Translations under genes and position numbers: made by a program
Notes under the pieces: model-generated
Seen by the model: the letters and a program-made list of their open reading frames with translations, nothing else
Databases searched by the model: none
What the model was told of the DNA's origin: nothing
NCBI GenBank assembly: GCA_947505885.1
Contig: CANNMN010000051.1
Span: forward strand, 1 to 8,230
Source of the DNA: Rickettsiales bacterium
GTDB lineage: Bacteria; Pseudomonadota; Alphaproteobacteria; Rickettsiales; UBA1997
Direction of reading: 5' to 3'
DNA: 8,230 nucleotides
Shown: piece by piece, positions 1-6,803 of the stretch
Layout: each line of letters begins with the position of its first letter
Position numbering within the stretch: position 1 is the first letter of the stretch

Positions 1-243
1 CCTTTTGACGAGAGAGGTCGTCAACAATTGACCGAGGCAATGAGTTAGGCTTTTAGAGTTTACGGTGATCAATTTGACAAAGAGATCCTAATTAAAATTG
101 CTACTGAGGTTTATGCCTTCACGGTTGATTTAGATTTGGCCAAGACAGATTTGTCAAAAAATAAACTTAAAAATTCTCTCGAAGAAAAAATTTTATCTGG
201 CCTCGCAGCCAAGTGTTTTTTGGATTCGAACAATAAATTTTAA
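1..243 (+). pseudogene. Unrecognised reading frame interrupted by in-frame TAG (5' end outside window)
   Basis: Frame 1 is open from the window edge except for a TAG at 46-48, and closes with TAA at 241-243. Before the TAG it reads PFDERGRQQLTEAMS. After it come 64 sense codons, rich in Lys, Leu and Asp, ending in LDSNNKF. No ATG, GTG or TTG follows the TAG until a TTG at 136, so the second part has no evident start of its own. Either a gene has suffered a nonsense change (CAG to TAG would suffice), or one gene ends at 48 and the rest is decayed or non-coding, or the stop is read through. I recognise no family in either part. The frame ends 3 nt before the next ATG and shares its frame, as expected for a former or present operon member. 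The other two + frames close within the first 31 nt. Confidence 0.35.
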
Positions 244-246
244 ACC

Positions 247-459
247 ATGCAGCAAGACGAAAAAAAATTGGCTAAGCAGGAATTGGAAAAAATTTACGAT
301 AATCGCTTCAAGTGGTTGCAAGTCGGAAAAATGTTGCGAGGTAGATTTGCAGATTCTCTGCACAATAATCCTAAATTAAGCTGGGTGTTGAGGTTGGTGA
401 TCATTGCCAATATTGGAATTTGGTCGTCACTCGTTCTTTTTATTCTAAAAATCTTATAG
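247..459 (+). CDS. Small single-pass membrane protein, hypothetical
   Basis: This encodes a 70-residue protein I do not recognise. Residues 1-40 are highly charged (rich in Lys, Glu, Gln and Arg) and probably helical. Residues 46-68 form one hydrophobic segment (VLRLVIIANIGIW and onward) ending almost at the C terminus (KIL), so it looks like a tail-anchored inner-membrane protein with a cytoplasmic N-terminal part. There is no signal peptide or catalytic motif. The ATG lies 3 nt after the preceding stop, without a good Shine-Dalgarno sequence. The TAG stop is one nucleotide before the receiver-domain gene, so the two are probably co-transcribed and perhaps translationally coupled. That suggests, without proving, a role next to the receiver protein at the membrane. 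The opposite-strand frame over this region has no support. Confidence 0.65.
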   Translation: MQQDEKKLAKQELEKIYDNRFKWLQVGKMLRGRFADSLHNNPKLSWVLRLVIIANIGIWSSLVLFILKIL

Positions 460-460
460 C

Positions 461-862
461 ATGACTTCAAAACGTTACGTTCTTTTGATCGAAGATGAAA
501 AATTTCAGGCAACATTATTTTCTAAAATAATCGAGAACGAACTTTTAGATTTCGGTTATAAAGTTATTATTCTCGACAATGGTCGTGATGCATTGAAGTT
601 TTTTTCTGGAGAAAAAGTTTTAAAAATTGAGCAAAGTGAAATCGGCTTGGTGCTGCTTGATTTGGCGATTCACGACATTTCTGGCTTACAAATTCTTGCC
701 AAGATCGAAGCAAAAATTCCGGTTGCGGTTCTAAGTGCAAATGAAGATTCAAAAGTAAAAGAAGAAGCTATGCGCTTGGGTGCATCTGAATATTTCGTGA
801 AAGGAAAGAGCATCGAAGAGCTGAATAGATTGCGAGAGTTTGTTGTTAAGGTAATGGAGTAA
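461..862 (+). CDS. Stand-alone response-regulator receiver domain protein
   Basis: This 133-residue protein consists of one CheY-like receiver domain with no output domain. The expected landmarks are present: the acidic pair E11-D12 after beta-1 (VLLIEDE), the phosphoacceptor D67 after beta-3 (LVLLD), S92 at the switch Ser/Thr position (VAVLSAN), and K114 (YFVKG). Two features are off-type. The stretch between the acidic pocket and D67 is about 11 residues longer than in CheY (12 to 67 against 13 to 57), and the loop after D67 reads LAIHDISG without the usual MP..DG. The protein should be phosphorylated by a histidine kinase or phosphotransfer protein not encoded here, and should act by protein contact, not DNA binding. 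It sits 1 nt after the small membrane protein gene and 2 nt before the CTG start of the barrel gene. Confidence 0.87.
   Translation: MTSKRYVLLIEDEKFQATLFSKIIENELLDFGYKVIILDNGRDALKFFSGEKVLKIEQSEIGLVLLDLAIHDISGLQILAKIEAKIPVAVLSANEDSKVKEEAMRLGASEYFVKGKSIEELNRLREFVVKVME
856..859 (+). promoter_or_regulatory. Shine-Dalgarno GGAG deciding a CTG start
   Basis: GGAG lies inside the last codons of the receiver gene, five nucleotides before CTG at 865-867. It is one of the few good ribosome-binding sites in the window and supports the upstream, non-ATG start of the barrel protein. Confidence 0.6.
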
Positions 863-864
863 CT

Positions 865-1665
865 CTGCGAAAATTTTTTATTTTCTTATTTTTTGTAATT
901 AGTTCCGAAACTTCTCTAGCCGCGCTGCCATTCGTTACGGACGATGCCGGAATAGTTGATTTAAACCAAATGTCGCTTGAGACCTATTCTGAATATTGGC
1001 ACGTGCCGCAAAAACAAAATCAAGAATTAGGAAATTTAGCTGGTGGATATTTGGGCAGTTCTTATGGCATTACAAAAAATCTTGAACTCACTCTCGGCGG
1101 CCTTGTTGGCTATAATTTTCACAACAGCAATGTCGCCTTGTCTAACCCGATTTTTCAGGCCAAGACGATGGTTTTTAAGTCAAAAAATTTAGCGATCCCA
1201 AGCATTGCACTTGAGGCTGGTTACGTCGACAAACATGGTCGAGATCAATATTTTGATTCGGCGACAAACACCTATGCGCTGGGTGTTGCGACTAGTAAAT
1301 TTTTGGATGGAGATCTGGTTGTTCACGTAAATTCCGGCGTGAAATCTTCTCATAATATTGACCAAAAATCGAACTTTACACGACTGCATCTTGGCGTTGC
1401 ATTCGACGTAGCACTTACTTCAGACCAGGTCAGATTTATTGCCGAGAGTTACAACGGAACGCCAAACTCGCCGCGCGATTCACCGGGATTTTTTCGTTCC
1501 TACCAAGTTGGCTTTAGATTCATTAAATCTTCCAATTTGTCTTTTCATATTCTCACGGGCAGTCAGCCAACTTTCGCTGGTTACGATACAAATAATGAAA
1601 TGTTCTACCGCCGCACACAGTGGCTTCAGATTGGGATGAGGAAAATTATTGATGATTTGTTTTAG
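865..1665 (+). CDS. Outer-membrane beta-barrel protein with signal peptide, CTG start
   Basis: This 266-residue protein is read from CTG at 865. The first ATG in frame (970) would lose residues 1-35, which form a textbook signal peptide: basic n-region RKFF, a hydrophobic core (IFLFFVI), and a signal peptidase I site after SLA at residue 19. The mature protein begins ALPFVTDDAGIVD. To my recollection the PFVTDDA start is typical of barrel proteins annotated as MetA-pathway phenol-degradation-like or putative transporter. Alternating polar and apolar strands follow (for example NLELTLGGLVGYNF, FTRLHLGVAFDVAL, SYQVGFRF), and the chain ends in Phe, as outer-membrane proteins recognised by BamA do. 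No stop lies between 865 and 970; the nearest in-frame stop upstream is at 847-849. It is probably the last gene of its transcript. Substrate unknown. Confidence 0.75.
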   Translation: MRKFFIFLFFVISSETSLAALPFVTDDAGIVDLNQMSLETYSEYWHVPQKQNQELGNLAGGYLGSSYGITKNLELTLGGLVGYNFHNSNVALSNPIFQAKTMVFKSKNLAIPSIALEAGYVDKHGRDQYFDSATNTYALGVATSKFLDGDLVVHVNSGVKSSHNIDQKSNFTRLHLGVAFDVALTSDQVRFIAESYNGTPNSPRDSPGFFRSYQVGFRFIKSSNLSFHILTGSQPTFAGYDTNNEMFYRRTQWLQIGMRKIIDDLF

Positions 1666-1681
1666 CGACCTCTTTGAGCTT

Positions 1682-1724
1682 TTTAACTCGCACAGTTGCG
1701 AGGCATGGAGTTAAATCGATTTTT
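1682..1724. terminator. Inverted repeats in the convergent spacer, candidate terminator
   Basis: TTTAACTC (1682-1689) is complementary to GAGTTAAA (1708-1715), and inside it CTCGCA (1687-1692) pairs with TGCGAG (1697-1702) around a CAGT loop. The two stems share bases 1687-1689, so they compete or form a bulged composite hairpin. A T-run follows on the + strand at 1720-1724, which fits an intrinsic terminator for the barrel gene. No T-run is seen on the minus side. The TAA stop of the oxidoreductase gene (1711-1713) lies inside the right arm. The stems are short, so the call is tentative. Confidence 0.4.
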
Positions 1725-4700
1725 CTAAAAACCTAATCCACATTTTTGACAATTTTTCCGACAAGGAATTTTGCTCACAGCGAATACTAAGATGACCGAA
1801 ATCTAGATTGTCCATTGCCTGATCTTGTTGTCCGCATGAGTAAAAATATTCCCACTCTCCCGCATCATTCTTTCTTTTTTGCAAACATTGTGAGCACACG
1901 CCTTTTAACATGCATTGCATTGGTGAGTTCAGGCTTGTAATTGCGACTGGCGCGGCAGCCAAGGTAGAATTTTCGTGACGTAATTTGGCGAGTTCATGCA
2001 TCATTGTATCGCTGCCAATGGTGAAAATTCGATCAATTTTTGTTGGAGATTTTTCGAAATAATCTTTTACTGAATTAATCACCGAGCCTTGAAAGCGATT
2101 AGCTGCAGCTGTTTCGTCGCTAACTGAAATTATTAATTCAGCGCAGGATTTTTTCATTTTGTCTTCACGGATTACAAAAGAATTTTTGCGGTATCCGGCA
2201 AAAAAGATTACTCGACAGCCATTGGCGCTAAAGGCTTCGGCCAATGTGGTTAAGGGTTGATTTCCGCGCCCTCCACCAACGAAAACTACAGTTTCATTCT
2301 TTGCAATTTCTGTTGGCTTGCCACTTGGGCCCATAAAAATACAGGGATCGCCAGCTTTAAAATTTTTAATCAAATGCGCAGATCCGCCAGTATCGACAAC
2401 TATTCCGCTAATGATTCCTTCCTCGCGATCAGCCGATAAAGCAGTTACCGGAATTCCTTCCATTGCCATTAATTGATTGGCAATTTTTGGCGCGAGCGCG
2501 TGGTAATTTTGTAGTCGAAAAATGTGACCAATCTCAGTCTGATTAGCCAAAAGCTTAGCCTTCACAAAGACTTCAAACACGTTGTCCGATAGCATCTCAA
2601 CTTTCTCAATTCTAACCAAAAAATCCTCTTTGTAGTCGCGTTGAGCCTGTCGAAAAGTAACAAGTTTTAAAACCCGAGTAATTTCTGCGTGCCCAATCTT
2701 CGCACTCGCCATTGCCTTCACTACATTTCCTTCAAAATTTGGATGTGAATCACCAAAAAAACTGACGGCTTTTTTTGTTTCGTCATCAATTTTTGTAATA
2801 ACGCTAAACTCTTTCGGACGTGCGCTGTGTGTGATTGGGTAATGTTTATGATTCTCATCAATTTCAGCAAAATATTTTCCATCAATTTCAAAATCCAAGC
2901 CATCTTCAAGTGCTGGTGAAAGATTCGGATTTGTGCCTGCGGCAATTAAAATTGTTTTACACTCAAATGATTTTCCATTCGCACATTTGAGATTTTTTAC
3001 GTGACCAAATTTGTCGAGCTCCGCTTCAAGTGGCGTAATATTTTCAATGAATTCAATTCCCTCCTCAAAAGCTTTCGCAAGTTCGGGATGGTTGAGCCTG
3101 TAAGCCGGAGAGTCTTGAATTTTTTTGCGGTAAAGAATTTTAACGGGCGGAAAATTTTTCTGATTTAAAAATTCTTCAGCGATTTCTTTTTCTTCTTCAT
3201 TGAGCAGTGGCCAGATTTTTTCTTTGCCAATTTTGTAAAATTTGTCAGAAAATTTTTTGATTTGCGTAAAGTAATAAGCTTGCGCTTCGCAGGCGGTGTC
3301 AGTTGCTGTAAGGCCTCCACCGATTACAACAATCGGCATTCTGATTTGTAAATTGGTGAATAGCTCCTCTTTGAACGCGCCAGAAAGTTGCAGCGACATT
3401 AAAAAATCTGAAGCAGATTTAATGCCTTTGGCAAAGTTATTTTTGAGATTAATAATATTAGGGCGACCCGCGCCAATACAGAGTGCAACGTGATCAAAGC
3501 CGTAAGTTTCAAAAGCAATTTTGTCGGTTATTGAAGAGCCAAAACGAATGCCACCAAACATGCGGAAATTTTTTCGACGCTCCAGAAGTAGGCGAATAAT
3601 TTTTAAATAATTTTTATCCCAACGCACCGTTATTCCGTATTCGGCAACGCCGCCAAAGCCTTGAATTAAACGATTCCCAAGCGATTCATAAATTTCGTCG
3701 AGATATTTTATTGGTTTAAATTTTGTGCGATTTCCATCGGCATCGATCCCAGAAATTTCTGGATTTAGCGGTTCAATTTTTAATCCGTCGATCGCAACAA
3801 TTTCGTGACCGTCATTTAGTAAATAATGCGCGAGTGTGTATCCTGCTGGCCCTAGACCGCAAATTAAAACTTTTTTGCCAGAATTTTTTTCCGGTAATTT
3901 TTTCTCTCCGAGCGGATTCCAGCGCGTTAGCAGCGAATAAATTTCGAAGCCGTAAGGCAAGGCAAGAACATCTTTTAAGGTACGCGTTTCAATTTGCGGG
4001 ATCTCTACCGGCTCTTGTTTTTGGTAAATACAGGACTTCATGCAATCGTTACAAATGCGGTGTCCAGTGCCTGCAATCATTGGGTTGTCAATTATTGCAA
4101 CGGCGAGAGCGGCAAGTGAAAAACCTTCCGACTTCAACAAATTCATTTCCGAAATTTTTTGGTCGAGCGGACAGCCGTGAAGTTCAACCCCAAGCGAATC
4201 GATTTTTATTTTGTCAGATTCTTTTTCGTGAATTCCAGTGCGGCAAGAATCTTTTTTTTGTTTATGACAGAAAATGCAGTAATGGGCTTCAGCTAGAGTG
4301 CGATTGAGTTCAAAGCCATTGTCAGTTAAATCAAATCCTTTCCGATTTGTTTTTTCTTGGTAGGAAGAAATCAGATTTTGTGGATCAGTTTTTTGCGGAA
4401 GAATAAAAAGCGCGCCGCGTCGGTGAAGTTTTTGACCCTCTTTCGAGTAAAGAGCAAAGCGTGCGTAGTTGATAAGAATTTCTAAATTTTCTTCTGATAA
4501 AATTTTTGTCGCGAGTTGTTTTTCGAGGTCGGTGAGATCTTGGTAGGAAATTTTTAGATCTTGAAGAAGTCTTGATCCATCTAGCTCTTTCGGTGCATCT
4601 TGGAATTTTTTCGAAACAAATCTTTGCACAAATTCGCGTCGGGCTATGGAAACTTTTTGTAAATCCTCGTGCTCTTTTTTAAGAAGATCGTTTTCTTTTT

Positions 4701-4875
4701 TTACGCCAAAAAGATCGACAAGAAAATCTTCGAGAAGTCGGGCTTTTTGGATTAAATCATTTTCGCCACTTAAGAATTCTGCAAATTTTTGATCCAATTT
4801 TACCAAGCCTTCACGCTCGTAAAGATCTTCGAAAGTCAGGCCAAATTTGGGATTTAAAAAATTCGAATAATTCAT
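1711..4875 (-). CDS. Fused NfnB/GltD-like and NfnA/PyrK-like flavin iron-sulfur oxidoreductase
   Basis: This is a 1054-residue cytoplasmic redox enzyme. Residues 1-190 are helical and unrecognised. Residues 200-282 hold iron-sulfur cysteines: C200-x2-C203-x7-C211, then C235 in GCPLDQKISE as in GltD-type proteins, then C275-x2-C278-x3-C282. An FAD fold follows with GLGPAG at 340-345, then a nucleotide-binding GGGLTATD at 519-526 and IAAGTNP at 644-650. After a linker near 730-750, residues 750-985 resemble a ferredoxin-NADP reductase/PyrK module (GGGRGNQP at 867-874, GSDTMM at 954-959), with a [2Fe-2S]-like C988-x5-C994-x2-C997-x16-C1014. The layout is that of the NADH-dependent ferredoxin:NADP oxidoreductase subunits joined B-A. 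Electron bifurcation is therefore possible but unproven. I start at ATG 4875; a TTG start at 4980 would add 35 residues and overlap hemB by 23 nt. The gene lies 82 nt downstream of hemB and is possibly co-transcribed with it. Confidence 0.8.
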   Translation of the reverse strand: MNYSNFLNPKFGLTFEDLYEREGLVKLDQKFAEFLSGENDLIQKARLLEDFLVDLFGVKKENDLLKKEHEDLQKVSIARREFVQRFVSKKFQDAPKELDGSRLLQDLKISYQDLTDLEKQLATKILSEENLEILINYARFALYSKEGQKLHRRGALFILPQKTDPQNLISSYQEKTNRKGFDLTDNGFELNRTLAEAHYCIFCHKQKKDSCRTGIHEKESDKIKIDSLGVELHGCPLDQKISEMNLLKSEGFSLAALAVAIIDNPMIAGTGHRICNDCMKSCIYQKQEPVEIPQIETRTLKDVLALPYGFEIYSLLTRWNPLGEKKLPEKNSGKKVLICGLGPAGYTLAHYLLNDGHEIVAIDGLKIEPLNPEISGIDADGNRTKFKPIKYLDEIYESLGNRLIQGFGGVAEYGITVRWDKNYLKIIRLLLERRKNFRMFGGIRFGSSITDKIAFETYGFDHVALCIGAGRPNIINLKNNFAKGIKSASDFLMSLQLSGAFKEELFTNLQIRMPIVVIGGGLTATDTACEAQAYYFTQIKKFSDKFYKIGKEKIWPLLNEEEKEIAEEFLNQKNFPPVKILYRKKIQDSPAYRLNHPELAKAFEEGIEFIENITPLEAELDKFGHVKNLKCANGKSFECKTILIAAGTNPNLSPALEDGLDFEIDGKYFAEIDENHKHYPITHSARPKEFSVITKIDDETKKAVSFFGDSHPNFEGNVVKAMASAKIGHAEITRVLKLVTFRQAQRDYKEDFLVRIEKVEMLSDNVFEVFVKAKLLANQTEIGHIFRLQNYHALAPKIANQLMAMEGIPVTALSADREEGIISGIVVDTGGSAHLIKNFKAGDPCIFMGPSGKPTEIAKNETVVFVGGGRGNQPLTTLAEAFSANGCRVIFFAGYRKNSFVIREDKMKKSCAELIISVSDETAAANRFQGSVINSVKDYFEKSPTKIDRIFTIGSDTMMHELAKLRHENSTLAAAPVAITSLNSPMQCMLKGVCSQCLQKRKNDAGEWEYFYSCGQQDQAMDNLDFGHLSIRCEQNSLSEKLSKMWIRFLEKSI
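2635..2657. repeat. Possible short dispersed-repeat copy inside the oxidoreductase gene
   Basis: On the minus strand this segment reads TTTCGACAGGCTCAACG followed by CGAC, and encodes FRQAQRD at residues 741-747 of the oxidoreductase. The word resembles a short sequence I recall occurring many times in some bacterial genomes, including inside genes, where it adds tell-tale peptides of this kind. It lies in the linker between the two halves of the enzyme, where insertions are easily tolerated. There is only one copy in the window, so repeat status cannot be shown here. Confidence 0.25.
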
Positions 4876-4957
4876 TTTTTGAAAAAAAGATGTTCTGTAG
4901 ATCAATGGGATCGCGGCTCTGCAAAAAACAAAAACTTTTCCACAAGACGGTTTTTTA

Positions 4958-5956
4958 TTATTTTCTTTTCGCCGCTTCAATCGCGCCGTAAGAAATAATT
5001 GCCGAAGCGCCGGCTCTTTTAAATGACATTAAGCTCTCGAAAAAAACTTGATCAAAGTCAAAAGCGCCTTGAGCTGCGGCCGTTTTTAGCATCGCGTATT
5101 CTCCGCTGACTTGGTAAGAAATGATTGGGAGAGGAAAATTTTCGGCAGCCTGAGAGACTATGTCTAAGTAAGGCATTCCGGGTTTTACAATTATTAAATC
5201 TGCGCCCTCATCAATGTCTAAAGCGATTTCTCGCATTGCTTCGGCCGAGTTGCGAAAATCCATTGGGTAAGTTTTTTTATCTTTTTCTCCTGAGGATTTT
5301 TTTAGATTTGAAGCTGACCCAACTGCGTCGCGAAAAGGCCCGTAAAAAGCCGAAGCGTATTTGACAGCGTAGGACATTAGTAGCGTATTAGTGAAATTTC
5401 CTTCGTCCAAAACATCACGAATTGCGCCTATTCTGCCATCCATCATGTCGGAAGGAGCTATTACGTCGCAACCCGCTGCGGCTTGTACCAAAGCTTGTTC
5501 GCAGAGAATTTCGATTGTTGCATCGTTTTCGATTCCACCTTTTTTATTTATGATTCCGTCGTGGCCGTGAGAGGTGTAGGGATCGAGTGCAACGTCAGAG
5601 ATTACGCCGATTTCTGGCACGGCATTTTTAATTGCGGCAATCGTGCGACAGATTAAATTTTTTGAATTTGTTGCTTCAGTTCCGGTTGGATTTTTGAGCT
5701 TCTGATCAGTTATTGGAAAGATCATTAAAGCAGGAATACCAAGCTTGTGCGCCTCTTTGGCTTTTTTCACAATCAAATCAATCGAGAGGCGAGAAACTCC
5801 TGGCAAAGTGGAAATGTTTTCTTCCTTATTTTTGCCTTCGATTACGAAAAGTGGTAAAATTAAATCACTTGGCGTGAAAGTGTTTTCCGCAGTTAATTCG
5901 CGGATCCATGGGGCTTGACGATTTCGTCTCAAACGAGTTCTTGGAAAAAAAGACAT
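4958..5956 (-). CDS. hemB: Porphobilinogen synthase (5-aminolevulinate dehydratase)
   Basis: HemB condenses two 5-aminolevulinate molecules to porphobilinogen, the second common step of heme synthesis, in the cytoplasm. The 332-residue length is normal. Both Schiff-base lysines are visible: K199 in YAVKYASAFYGPFRD and K258 in IIVKPGMPYLD. The metal loop reads DVALDPYTSHGHDG at 121-134. Where zinc enzymes carry cysteines it has Ala and Asp, which marks the magnesium-type enzymes common in alphaproteobacteria. Other family signatures are the N-terminal RRLR-like start (RTRLRRN), LPLFV, IAPSDMMDGR, KKTYPMDFRN and the end SYGAIEAA. The ATG at 5956 gives the standard N terminus. The gene is divergent from trpC across 34 nt and is followed 82 nt later by the fused oxidoreductase. 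Confidence 0.97.
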   Translation of the reverse strand: MSFFPRTRLRRNRQAPWIRELTAENTFTPSDLILPLFVIEGKNKEENISTLPGVSRLSIDLIVKKAKEAHKLGIPALMIFPITDQKLKNPTGTEATNSKNLICRTIAAIKNAVPEIGVISDVALDPYTSHGHDGIINKKGGIENDATIEILCEQALVQAAAGCDVIAPSDMMDGRIGAIRDVLDEGNFTNTLLMSYAVKYASAFYGPFRDAVGSASNLKKSSGEKDKKTYPMDFRNSAEAMREIALDIDEGADLIIVKPGMPYLDIVSQAAENFPLPIISYQVSGEYAMLKTAAAQGAFDFDQVFFESLMSFKRAGASAIISYGAIEAAKRK

Positions 5957-5990
5957 TGCTGTAAATTTGTAATTAAAAATTCCTCAAAAC
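5957..5990. promoter_or_regulatory. Very short divergent spacer between hemB and trpC
   Basis: Only 34 AT-rich nucleotides separate the two divergent ATG codons. They must contain, or overlap with, both promoters and leaders, so each promoter probably extends into the opposite gene's 5' end, or the mRNAs are nearly leaderless. I see no convincing -35/-10 pair at standard spacing on either strand, and no Shine-Dalgarno at proper distance. GAGG on the minus strand is too far (over 20 nt) from the hemB start. The position is reliable; internal sites are not resolved. Confidence 0.45.
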
Positions 5991-6803
5991 ATGAAAAACA
6001 TTCTCGAAGAGATTTACCAGTACAAGCTCGTCGAAGTTAGAAATCGCAAGAAAGATCTTTCGGTTCAAGAAATTTGTGCGCGGATAAAATGTGACGAAAA
6101 TAAACCGGAACATTCCGCTGTGAATTTTTTTGCAGCGCTAAAAAATAAAGATGAGCGTGGTGAAATTGGGCTGATTTGCGAGATCAAAAAAGCCTCGCCT
6201 TCCTGCGGAATAATTCGCGAAGATTTTAATCACCTTGAAATCGCTAAAGCTTACATAGAGGCGGGTGCAACATGTCTTTCGATTTTAACAGACGAGAAAT
6301 ATTTTCAGGGCAAAGATCAATATTTGGAGGAGGTGCGAGCATTAACAAATCTACCGATTTTGCGAAAGGATTTTATTGTCGACACTTACCAAATTTACGA
6401 AGCAAAAATGCTTGGCGCAGATTGCATTTTATTAATCGCGGCAATGCTTGAAGACGCAAAGTTAATTGAGCTTGAGCAATGTGCGCTAGATGCCGGCCTG
6501 TCTGTGTTGATCGAGGTTCACAATGAAGTGGAATTGCAACGTGCGTCGAAGTTAAAAAGTAAATTGCTCGGCATTAATAATCGCGATTTGAAGACGCTGA
6601 AGGTTGATTTGCAGACTTCATTATTACTCTCAGATCTGGTTCCAAATGATTACGTTTTAATTTCAGAAAGCGGAATAAAAGACGCGCTGGATATTGATTT
6701 GTTGCAGCAAGCGGGGATCAATTGTTTTTTAATCGGCGAGCATTTTATGCGGCAGAAAGACATCGCCAAGGCGGTAAAAGAAATTGCTATTTTGCCTCAA
6801 TGA
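5991..6803 (+). CDS. trpC: Indole-3-glycerol phosphate synthase
   Basis: TrpC is a cytoplasmic (beta/alpha)8-barrel enzyme that closes the indole ring, converting carboxyphenylaminodeoxyribulose phosphate to indole-3-glycerol phosphate in tryptophan synthesis. The 270-residue length is normal for the single-function enzyme, with no fused TrpF. Motifs in order: E64 and K66 in EIKKASPSCG, K126 in LRKDFI (general acid), GADCILLI at 142-149, E175 in LIEVH, N196 and R198 in LGINNRDL, S227 in SESGI, and FLIGE at 246-250. The usual SPSKG is SPSCG here, a substitution outside the catalytic set. No other trp gene lies in the window, so it is either isolated or its partners are elsewhere. The TGA stop overlaps the ATG of a possible 23-codon ORF. 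Confidence 0.96.
   Translation: MKNILEEIYQYKLVEVRNRKKDLSVQEICARIKCDENKPEHSAVNFFAALKNKDERGEIGLICEIKKASPSCGIIREDFNHLEIAKAYIEAGATCLSILTDEKYFQGKDQYLEEVRALTNLPILRKDFIVDTYQIYEAKMLGADCILLIAAMLEDAKLIELEQCALDAGLSVLIEVHNEVELQRASKLKSKLLGINNRDLKTLKVDLQTSLLLSDLVPNDYVLISESGIKDALDIDLLQQAGINCFLIGEHFMRQKDIAKAVKEIAILPQ

Noticed and set aside
1..243. Pyrrolysine or reassigned-stop gene
   Set aside because: TAG serves as a normal stop for two neighbouring genes, and no pyrrolysine machinery is visible. A nonsense mutation or unrelated segments are simpler explanations.
970..1665. Barrel protein starting at ATG 970
   Set aside because: It would cut off the signal peptide and the PFVTDDAG start of the mature protein, and has no ribosome-binding site before it.
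3723..4307. 194-codon open frame on the + strand
   Set aside because: It lies antisense to the cysteine-rich and FAD-binding part of the oxidoreductase, whose motifs are clear. Its translation has no recognisable pattern and its length is explained by codon bias of the real gene.
4876..4957. Possible terminator or riboswitch between hemB and the oxidoreductase
   Set aside because: The 82-nt gap has T-runs and GATC repeats, but I could find no stem longer than about 4-5 bp and no known riboswitch core.
4876..4980. 35-residue N-terminal extension of the oxidoreductase from TTG 4980
   Set aside because: It would overlap the hemB 3' end by 23 nt, uses a weak start with no clear ribosome-binding site, and adds a basic low-complexity stretch. 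ATG 4875 gives a clean start.
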